This document shows, in pieces, positions 57,401-64,000 of a DNA stretch of 64,000 bases (positions within the stretch are counted from its first letter, which is position 1; the number at the start of each line of letters is the position of its first letter). The notes beneath the pieces are model-generated. The model had not been told where the DNA came from. It made no database searches and was given only the letters and a program-made list of their open reading frames with translations. The translations under genes were made by a program, and so were the position numbers. Source of the DNA: Fusicatenibacter_A intestinipullorum (GTDB lineage: Bacteria > Bacillota > Negativicutes > Acidaminococcales > Acidaminococcaceae); contig DWZP01000012.1 of NCBI GenBank assembly GCA_019117495.1, forward strand, positions 32,608 through 96,607, in the 5' to 3' direction.

Positions 57401-58627
57401 ATGAAAATTGACAAAAGCAAAATTAAAAAAGTAGTGCTCGCTTATTCCGGCGGCCTTGATACTTCCGTTATTATTCCCTGGCTTAAAGAAAACTACAATA
57501 ACTGCGAAGTTATTGCCTGCACCGCAGACCTTGGCCAGGGCGACGAACTTAATATCGTTCATGACAAGGCTTTAAAATCCGGCGCAAGCAAATGCTATAT
57601 TCTTGATTTAAAAGAAGAATTCGTTTCCGATTATGTATGGCCTGTTGTTAAAGCAGGTGCTATTTATGAACAGAAATATCTGCTCGGCACTTCTTTTGCG
57701 CGTCCGCTGATTGCCAAAAAACTGGTTGAAATTGCACTGAAAGAAGGCGCTGACGCTGTTGCCCACGGCGCTACCGGCAAAGGCAACGACCAGGTTCGTT
57801 TTGAACTCGGCGTTAAAGCTCTTGCTCCGCAGCTGGCAGTTATTGTGCCCTGGCGTGAATGGAGCATCCGTTCCCGCGAAGACGCTATCGACTTTGCAGC
57901 AGCACATAACATTCCGGTGCCCGTAACCAAAGACCACGATTATTCCATGGACCGCAATATGTGGCATTTAAGCCATGAAGGCTCCGACCTTGAAGACCCC
58001 TGGAATGCTCCGAAAGACGAACTCTTTATCGTTACCAGCACTCCGGAAAAAGCTCCCGATAAAGATGAATATGTTGAACTGGAATTTGAAGCAGGCGTGC
58101 CTGTTGCCGTTAACGGCGAAAAACTTTCTCCGGCAGCACTGCTTGAAAAATTAAACGAAATCGGCATCCGCAACGGCGTTGGTATCTGCGACATGGTTGA
58201 AAACCGCCTTGTAGGTATGAAATCCCGCGGCGTATATGAAAACCCGGGCGGCGCAATTATTGTTTACGCACATAAAGAACTTGAAAGATTGTGCCTTGAC
58301 CGCGCAACAATGCACTACAAAGAAATGATTGCCATTAAATATGCAGAACTGGTTTACGACGGCATGTGGTTCAGCCCGCTGCGTGAAGCACTGGCAGCAT
58401 TTGTTGACGAAACCCAGAAAACCGTTACCGGCACCGTTCGCCTGAAACTTTACAAAGGCAACATCATGAGCGCCGGCACTAAATCTCCGTATTCCCTGTA
58501 CAGCAAGGAATATGTAACCTTCGGCGCCGACGAAGTTTACAACCAGGCTGATGCTACCGGCTTCATCACACTGTTCGGCCTGCCGCTGACCGTACGTGCT
58601 TTGATGAAACAGGGCAAACTTAAATAA
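57401..58627 (+). CDS. argG: Argininosuccinate synthase
   Basis: 408 residues; ATP-dependent condensation of citrulline and aspartate. Motifs: VVLAYSGGLDTSVIIPWLKE (PP-loop), AVAHGATGKGNDQVRFELG, MDRNMWHLSHEGSDLEDPWN and the C-terminal SLYSKEYVTFG. ATG 57401 follows AGGAGG at 57385-57390; ATG 57374 lies upstream of that site and is not used. The TAA overlaps the A of the argH start. Confidence 0.97.
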   Translation: MKIDKSKIKKVVLAYSGGLDTSVIIPWLKENYNNCEVIACTADLGQGDELNIVHDKALKSGASKCYILDLKEEFVSDYVWPVVKAGAIYEQKYLLGTSFARPLIAKKLVEIALKEGADAVAHGATGKGNDQVRFELGVKALAPQLAVIVPWREWSIRSREDAIDFAAAHNIPVPVTKDHDYSMDRNMWHLSHEGSDLEDPWNAPKDELFIVTSTPEKAPDKDEYVELEFEAGVPVAVNGEKLSPAALLEKLNEIGIRNGVGICDMVENRLVGMKSRGVYENPGGAIIVYAHKELERLCLDRATMHYKEMIAIKYAELVYDGMWFSPLREALAAFVDETQKTVTGTVRLKLYKGNIMSAGTKSPYSLYSKEYVTFGADEVYNQADATGFITLFGLPLTVRALMKQGKLK

Positions 58628-60039
58628 TGGCTAAACTCTGGGGCGGAAGATTCAGCAAAAATACCAATGAGCTCGTGGACGCATTCAATGCGTCCATTGA
58701 GTTTGATAAACGCTTGTACCATGAGGACATCCGCGGCAGTATTGCTCATGCTACAATGCTGGCCAAATGCGGAATCATTCCGGAAGAAGATGCAGAAAAA
58801 ATTGTTGCCGGCTTAAAAGATATTTTAAAAGATATTGAAGCAGGCAATTTTGAATTTGACATTGCACTGGAAGATATTCATATGAATATCGAAGCACGCC
58901 TTACAGAACGTATTGGTGCTGCCGGTGCAAGGCTGCACACTGCACGCAGCCGTAATGACCAGGTTGCGCTTGATATGCATATGTATATGAAACGCGAAGT
59001 TGTGGAAATTGCAGAACTTTTGGTGCAGTTTGAAGAAGCGCTTTTAAGCGTTGCCAAAAAGCATGATAAAACTTTAATGCCCGGGTACACGCATTTGCAG
59101 CGTGCACAGCCGATTACTTTTGCACATCATCTGCTGGCATATTTTAACATGCTGCAGCGCGATTTCCGCCGCCTGCTCGGCGTATGGGAAGGAGCGGACA
59201 TTATGCCGCTCGGCGCCGGCGCCATTGCAGGCACAACTTTCCCGATTGACCGTTTCTTTGTAGCAGAACAGTTGAATTTTGCCAGTGTTTATGCCAACAG
59301 TATGGATGCGGTAAGCGACAGGGATTATATTATTGAATTTTTAAGCTTTGCTTCGACGCTGATGATGCACATGAGCCGTTTGAGCGAAGAATTCTGCCTG
59401 TGGAGCAGCACGGAATTTGGTTTTATTGAACTTGACGATGCTTTTGCAACAGGTTCTTCCATGATGCCGCAGAAGAAAAACCCGGATATTTCCGAACTTG
59501 TGCGCGGTAAAACCGGCCGTGTTTACGGGCATTTAATGGCAATGCTTACTACGGCCAAAGGCCTGCCTTTAACCTACAACAAAGATTTGCAGGAAGATAA
59601 GGAAGGTTTCTTTGACGCCATTGACACTCTGAAATTTACGCTTGCCGTTTACAGCGACATGGTTAAAACCATGACCGTTAATGTGGACAGAATGCGTGAA
59701 GCTGTAAGCAAGGATTTTTCCAATGCAACTGATTTGGCAGATTACCTTGTGCGCAAAGGCCTGCCTTTCCGCATGGCACACGAAGTTGTCGGCAAATGCG
59801 TGGCTTACGCTATTACCGAAGGCAAGTTCCTGCCGGAAATTTCGCTTGATGAATATAAAAAATTCAGCGATTTGTTTGAAGCAGATTTGCTTGACGCATT
59901 AAAACCGGAAAACTGCGTGGCTGCACGTACTTCTTACGGCGGCCCGGCATTTACGGAAAACGACAAACAGTTTGTGCGCGGCGATGAAATTATTGCAGGG
60001 CAGAAAGCCAAAGTTGAAGAATTAAAACAAAAATTATAA
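58627..60039 (+). CDS. argH: Argininosuccinate lyase
   Basis: 470 residues; releases fumarate to give arginine, last step of the pathway. Motifs: KLWGGRFSKNTNELVDAFNA, HTARSRNDQVALDMHMYM, GYTHLQRAQPITFAHHLLAY (catalytic His), and the mobile loop GSSMMPQKKNPDISELVRGK (catalytic Ser). Its start overlaps the argG stop by one base. Confidence 0.97.
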   Translation: MAKLWGGRFSKNTNELVDAFNASIEFDKRLYHEDIRGSIAHATMLAKCGIIPEEDAEKIVAGLKDILKDIEAGNFEFDIALEDIHMNIEARLTERIGAAGARLHTARSRNDQVALDMHMYMKREVVEIAELLVQFEEALLSVAKKHDKTLMPGYTHLQRAQPITFAHHLLAYFNMLQRDFRRLLGVWEGADIMPLGAGAIAGTTFPIDRFFVAEQLNFASVYANSMDAVSDRDYIIEFLSFASTLMMHMSRLSEEFCLWSSTEFGFIELDDAFATGSSMMPQKKNPDISELVRGKTGRVYGHLMAMLTTAKGLPLTYNKDLQEDKEGFFDAIDTLKFTLAVYSDMVKTMTVNVDRMREAVSKDFSNATDLADYLVRKGLPFRMAHEVVGKCVAYAITEGKFLPEISLDEYKKFSDLFEADLLDALKPENCVAARTSYGGPAFTENDKQFVRGDEIIAGQKAKVEELKQKL

Positions 60040-60054
60040 TTTAAGCTTAAATAA

Positions 60055-60087
60055 AAAAGAGGCGGTTCGTTATGAGCCGTCTCTTTT
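60055..60087. terminator. Terminator between argH and pepF (convergent)
   Basis: Fourteen-bp stem AAAAGAGGCGGTTC (60055-60068) with 60074-60087, two wobbles, A-run and T-run on opposite sides. Confidence 0.8.
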
Positions 60088-60099
60088 GCTGTATAATGA

Positions 60100-61914
60100 T
60101 TATAATTTTAAAAGTGCTTTTAATTCCTGTACTTTTTGCGCAAATTTTTGCAGGGTTACGGCAACAGGCTGCGGCGTGGTTAAATCTACACCGGCATTTT
60201 TTAAAATGTTCAGCGAATAATCGCTGCCGCCTGCTTTTAAGAAGCCGAGGTATTTTTCGACGGCGTTTTCTTTGCCGCTGAGTATTGATTCAGCGAAAGC
60301 TGTTGCAGCGCTGTAGCCGGTTGCGTATTTGTAAACGTAAAACGGTGTGTAAAAATGCGGAATGCGCGACCATTCGCTGGCAAGTTCTTTATCGGCGGTA
60401 AGAGCCGGGCCGTAATATGTTTTGTTGCTTTCCAGCCAGTAGTTTTCAAGGTTTTCTGCCTGCAGGCTGCGCCCGGCGTTAATTTCTCCGTGAGTGTAAA
60501 GTTCAAATTCGGCAAATTGTACCTGGCGGTAAACCGTAGTGCGCACTGCTTCAAGAAACTGGTTGATAAGATAAATTTTTTGCTCGGCGGTGGCGTTGGC
60601 AAGTGTGTGTTCCAAAAGCAAAATTTCATTTGTTGTGCTGGCAACTTCGGCACAGAAAATGGAATAGTCGCTGTTGGTGTAGGTTTGCGCCTGGTTGGCA
60701 AGGTAGCTGTGCATGGCGTGTCCCATTTCATGCGCGATAGTGGAAATGCTGTTGTAGCGCGGCTGATAGTTTAAAAGAACATAAGGGTGTACGCCGTAAA
60801 TTCCCCAGGAATAAGCACCGCTGCGTTTGCCTTTGTTTTCGTAAATGTCAATCCAGCGGCTTTTAAAAGCATGCTTTAAAGTACTGATGTAATCTTCGCC
60901 AAGCGGAGCGAGTGCTTCGGCAACACGGTTGCAGGCTTCTTCAAATGTGCAGGCAAAACTTTCTCCGGCAGATGAAAGCGGCATGTATAAGTCGTATGGG
61001 TGCAGTTCATCCAACTTCAAGGCAGCTTTTTTAATGGCAATATATTCGTGCAGCGGCTCTAAATTATTATGTACCGTTTCAATTAATTTGTGGTAAAGTT
61101 CTGTGGGGATATTATCTTCGGCAAGGCTTGCCGTTAAAGTATCTTCATATTTGTGGGCAGTGGCATAAAAACGGCTAACGCGGCACTGGCCTGTTAAAGT
61201 GTTGGCCAGTGTATTGCGGTAGTTATGGTAAGTGCCCATAAGCGTTCGGAAAGAATTTTTGCGCAAAGTACGGTCGGCGCTGGTCATGTTCAGCAAATAA
61301 TTGCCTTCGCTTACATTAGCGGTATTGCCTTTGTTGTCTGTAACAGGAGGAAATTCCATATCGGCGCTGACAAGGCTGCGGAAGATAGCAGCGGGCGATG
61401 ACATGGCAAGTCTTGCCTGCGAAAGCAGCGCTTCCTGTTCCTGCGGCAGCACATGCGGCGCAAGGCGCAGCAGATTGGCAAGATAAAACTTAAATTCGTT
61501 AAAAGAAGGTTCTGCCAGGCAGGACTCTAAATAATTTTTGGAAAGTGAAATTATTTCCGGTTCAACAAACGATACCGCGTTGTTAAAATCAGCCAGCAGG
61601 CTTTCGGCTTCGCCGGACATGGCCTGTAAAGCCGGGTCGGTATTGTCGGCATCAAGCTGTAAGCGTGCATAGGCATAAATTTTGGAAATTTCTTCCGAAA
61701 GTTGGGCCTGCTTTTGCAGTGCCTGCAATAAAATTTCCGCATCACCAAGGCGGCCTTTAAATTCTTCAAAACGGATGAGTTCTGCTTTTAAATTTTGGGC
61801 GGCAGCCTGCCAGCTTTCTTTGTCTGCATATAAATCATCAATTTTCCATTTGTAAATTTCATTTATATCTTTTCTGGCAATATTGCTGCCGTGCGCAGGA
61901 ATATTTTGCGTCAT
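60100..61914 (-). CDS. pepF: Oligoendopeptidase F (M3 metallopeptidase)
   Basis: 604 residues; cytoplasmic zinc peptidase degrading short peptides. The HEXXH motif is TIAHEMGHAMHSYLANQ near residue 385, with the downstream Glu in FCAEVASTTNEILLLEH. N-terminal helical M3 domain (IYKWKIDDLYADKESW onward). The start is ATG 61912-61914 (minus), after AAGGAG; the frame continues 17 codons upstream without a better site. Confidence 0.95.
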   Translation of the reverse strand: MTQNIPAHGSNIARKDINEIYKWKIDDLYADKESWQAAAQNLKAELIRFEEFKGRLGDAEILLQALQKQAQLSEEISKIYAYARLQLDADNTDPALQAMSGEAESLLADFNNAVSFVEPEIISLSKNYLESCLAEPSFNEFKFYLANLLRLAPHVLPQEQEALLSQARLAMSSPAAIFRSLVSADMEFPPVTDNKGNTANVSEGNYLLNMTSADRTLRKNSFRTLMGTYHNYRNTLANTLTGQCRVSRFYATAHKYEDTLTASLAEDNIPTELYHKLIETVHNNLEPLHEYIAIKKAALKLDELHPYDLYMPLSSAGESFACTFEEACNRVAEALAPLGEDYISTLKHAFKSRWIDIYENKGKRSGAYSWGIYGVHPYVLLNYQPRYNSISTIAHEMGHAMHSYLANQAQTYTNSDYSIFCAEVASTTNEILLLEHTLANATAEQKIYLINQFLEAVRTTVYRQVQFAEFELYTHGEINAGRSLQAENLENYWLESNKTYYGPALTADKELASEWSRIPHFYTPFYVYKYATGYSAATAFAESILSGKENAVEKYLGFLKAGGSDYSLNILKNAGVDLTTPQPVAVTLQKFAQKVQELKALLKL

Positions 61915-61995
61915 ATTTTTAATCACTCCTTGCAAAAATTTCAATACTCTATTATTATAGCACAAGACGATATATTAAAGTTAGAGGCGGTAAAC

Positions 61996-63699
61996 ATGAA
62001 AATAATTTTAACGGCAATCGGAAGCAAATACATACATACGGCATTGGGGCTGCGCAGCATCCGCGCATATGCAAAGGCTAAAGGAATTGAAACGGAACTT
62101 ATTGAAGATACCGTGCAGACGCCGCTGTTGGCAGTGCTGGCTGAAATAACCGGGAAAGAGCCTGATGTCGTAGGGCTTTCGGTGCATATCTGGAATAAAA
62201 ATTATGTTTACAGCCTTATCCGGCTTTTGCGCAAAGTAATGCCGCGGCTTAAAATAATTGCCGGCGGGCCGGAAGTTTCGTTTGAGCCGGAACGCATTTT
62301 TAACGAATGTCCGCAGATTGATTATATTGTAATGGGCGAGGGTGAAGAAGTTTTTGTGAGCCTTATAAACGCCTTGCAGCAAAACAGCGAGCCGCCTGCA
62401 CATGTTGCCTTTAAAAAGGATGGGCGCACTATCAGTCGCGGCGGCACGGCCGTGGTTGCCGATTTGGATGTGCTTGAATTTGCTTATCCGGATTTAACGG
62501 ATGTTATTGCAGGTAAAAAAATAGTTTATTACGAAAGCACGCGCGGATGCCCGTTTAACTGTTCATACTGCTTATCGGGAATATCGCGCAATGTGCGTAA
62601 AAGAAGCCTTGACAAAGTTTATGCTGATTTGGACAGGATGATTGCCGCAGGCGTGGCTTTGGTTAAATTTGTAGACCGCACGTATAATCTTGACGAAAAT
62701 TATTATCTGCCGATAATGCAGCATTTGGCAGAAGCAGAAACCGATGCAACTTTTCATTTTGAAATAAAGGCCGATTTGCTGACGGAAAATGTGCTTAACT
62801 TTTTAAAAACGGTTCCCAAAGGGCGTTTTCAGGTTGAAATAGGTGTGCAGACAACCAATGCAGCAACTCTTAAAGCCATTAACAGGCGCGATAATTGGGA
62901 TAAACTTACAGCCAATGTAAAAAGATTGCTGAGCTATGGGAATATTCATCTTCATCTTGATTTAATTGCCGGGCTGCCGTACGAGGGAATGGCAGAATTT
63001 GAAAAATCTTTTAATGACGTATATGGCCTGCAGCCGGATATGCTGCAGCTGGGATTTTTAAAAGTTCTTCTGGGTACGGAAATGGAAAAGCAGCGCCTTG
63101 AGCATGAGCTGCGGTATATGGATGAGCCGCCCTATGAAATACTGTCGACTAAATATATGCCCTATTGCGCTTTACGGTTTTTAAAGGTTTTAGAAGATGT
63201 TTTTGAACATACTTATAACAGCGGAAGATTTGTATATACGTTAAAATATTTAACGAAAGCAGAGGGGAATGCCTTTGCTTTTTATAAAAAGTTCGCTTTG
63301 TGGTGGCAAAAACGCGGAGAATATCCGCTTGGGCATAATGTGCGCGGCGTAAGCAGGCTTTTGTATGAGTTTGCCGCTGAATGTTATGATGAAAAGCTGG
63401 CAGATATCTGCGAATTGCTGCGTTTTGATGCTTTAATGTTCCAGCCAGGCTGGAAACCGGAGTTTTTAAACTGGCATTCGGAAGAATTAAATGAAAAAAG
63501 CATGGCATTCTGGCGCGATGCAGAAAAAGTGCAGCGCTATCTTCCTGATTATAATTTTGCAACGTGGCGGCAGATTCAGAAAAAATATGCCATAGAATAT
63601 TTTGACATTTCGCCGTTTACTTACGAAAAAACAAGAAAGTATTACCTGTTTATATATGAAAACGGTGCAGCCAAAGCAATAGAATTAAAAGATTTATAA
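61996..63699 (+). CDS. B12-binding-type radical SAM protein with DUF4080 domain
   Basis: 567 residues, ATG 61996 after AGAGGCGG. Residues 1-135 form a cobalamin-binding-like domain (PDVVGLSVHIWNKN, IIAGGPEVSFEPERIF, YIVMGEGEEVFV). The radical SAM core begins about 170 with the cluster motif YYESTRGCPFNCSYCLSGIS and continues with FVDRTYNLDENY and EIGVQTTNAATLKAINR. The C-terminal 170 residues match DUF4080. Substrate is unknown; such proteins may methylate or rearrange small molecules. Divergent from pepF. Confidence 0.9.
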   Translation: MKIILTAIGSKYIHTALGLRSIRAYAKAKGIETELIEDTVQTPLLAVLAEITGKEPDVVGLSVHIWNKNYVYSLIRLLRKVMPRLKIIAGGPEVSFEPERIFNECPQIDYIVMGEGEEVFVSLINALQQNSEPPAHVAFKKDGRTISRGGTAVVADLDVLEFAYPDLTDVIAGKKIVYYESTRGCPFNCSYCLSGISRNVRKRSLDKVYADLDRMIAAGVALVKFVDRTYNLDENYYLPIMQHLAEAETDATFHFEIKADLLTENVLNFLKTVPKGRFQVEIGVQTTNAATLKAINRRDNWDKLTANVKRLLSYGNIHLHLDLIAGLPYEGMAEFEKSFNDVYGLQPDMLQLGFLKVLLGTEMEKQRLEHELRYMDEPPYEILSTKYMPYCALRFLKVLEDVFEHTYNSGRFVYTLKYLTKAEGNAFAFYKKFALWWQKRGEYPLGHNVRGVSRLLYEFAAECYDEKLADICELLRFDALMFQPGWKPEFLNWHSEELNEKSMAFWRDAEKVQRYLPDYNFATWRQIQKKYAIEYFDISPFTYEKTRKYYLFIYENGAAKAIELKDL

Positions 63700-63717
63700 A
63701 AATATCGGAAAAAGTAG

Positions 63718-63746
63718 TTGACAATGTGATATTAAGATGTTATTAT
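63718..63746 (+). promoter_or_regulatory. rRNA operon promoter P1 (putative)
   Basis: Perfect TTGACA (63718-63723), 17-bp spacer, TATTAT (63741-63746). Confidence 0.65.
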
Positions 63747-63820
63747 TATTAAGCTGTTTGGAGGAAGCGGCTTGAAAGAAAAGCGAAGAAAAAACTTTTC
63801 GAAAAAAGGTAAAAAAGCAC

Positions 63821-63849
63821 TTGACAAACCCTTGAAAGTGTAATAAACT
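63821..63849 (+). promoter_or_regulatory. rRNA operon promoter P2 (putative)
   Basis: Perfect TTGACA (63821-63826), 17-bp spacer, TAAACT (63844-63849), preceded by an A/T-rich UP-like stretch. Confidence 0.6.
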
Positions 63850-64000
63850 ATACAAGTCGCCGGAAAACGGCAGCACCTTGAAAACTGAACAAGAACCAAG
63901 AAAAAGCGAATGTGCGGGCGAGTTTGCTGGAAGCGGAAGCAGAAAGCAGACGAGCCAAACAAACAAAATTCTGGATTAAATAATTAAGAGCCAATCGGTT
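63850..64000 (+). other. Probable leader of an rRNA operon
   Basis: Sequence of rRNA-leader character: CACCTTGAAAACTGAACAAG near 63875 and GAGCCAATCGGTT at the window end are typical of Firmicutes rRNA leaders and spacers. No protein gene is present and the 16S start itself is not reached. Inference from tandem promoters plus these blocks. Confidence 0.6.

Noticed and set aside
63694..63966. 90-codon minus-strand frame at the window end
   Set aside because: It lies antisense to tandem promoters and rRNA-leader-like sequence and has no ribosome-binding site.

Overview
The window looks like chromosome from a diderm Firmicute (class Negativicutes, probably an Acidaminococcaceae/Phascolarctobacterium-type gut anaerobe; genus level is inference). 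The reasons are Firmicutes-style pairs (trmK-nif3, ccpN-PDRP, dnaG-rpoD, ylbF) alongside outer-membrane genes (an SLH-domain porin at 23116 and an LptA/OstA-like protein at 27161), plus HydG and rubredoxin, which fit anaerobic life. No CRISPR array or intact insertion sequence was seen.

Layout: 1-4605 holds the end of an ABC exporter operon, trmK-nif3, a YhaM-type nuclease and a small membrane protein. 4858-7729 holds a secreted protein, RNase P RNA, a GT2 glycosyltransferase and an NlpC/P60 hydrolase. 7900-11967 holds a two-component system, a nitrilase-family hydrolase and a VanX-like dipeptidase. 12041-17774 holds ylbF-murB, two uncharacterised genes and a Kef-type antiporter. 17959-22553 holds a cluster ending in HydG, opening with a class IV aminotransferase homologue that has lost its catalytic lysine, then a purine permease. 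23116-32224 holds the porin with a long structured leader, a secreted protein, ccpN-PDRP, lptA, dgt, dnaG and rpoD.

A tRNA(CAU) gene at 32282 marks the edge of an AT-rich accessory island (about 32357-39770). It carries a decayed serine recombinase, a second recombinase fragment, an FRG-domain gene, an Abi_2/AbiF-like HEPN gene (frameshifted) behind its own promoter and a two-hairpin RNA, a two-gene HEPN operon enclosed by a perfect 19-bp inverted repeat, two coiled-coil membrane genes nested in different frames (spanin-like layout), a 29-residue hydrophobic peptide followed by three hairpins, and a phage-type small protein. I read it as a degraded prophage or integrative element that became a defence/toxin island. 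The AbiF-RNA locus and HEPN cassette are the best candidates for an unusual system.

After the island, core genome resumes: a DUF401 permease divergent from a LysR regulator and a DUF2284 protein (39826-42625), exonuclease III and uvrB-uvrA-uvrC (42747-50202), rubredoxin, a 190-bp imperfect palindrome, a monofunctional glycosyltransferase, an arginine operon argCJBDF-argGH (51907-60039) whose promoter overlaps a perfect palindrome, oligoendopeptidase F, and a B12-type radical SAM protein. The last 280 bases carry two tandem strong promoters and leader sequence typical of an rRNA operon whose 16S gene would begin beyond the window.
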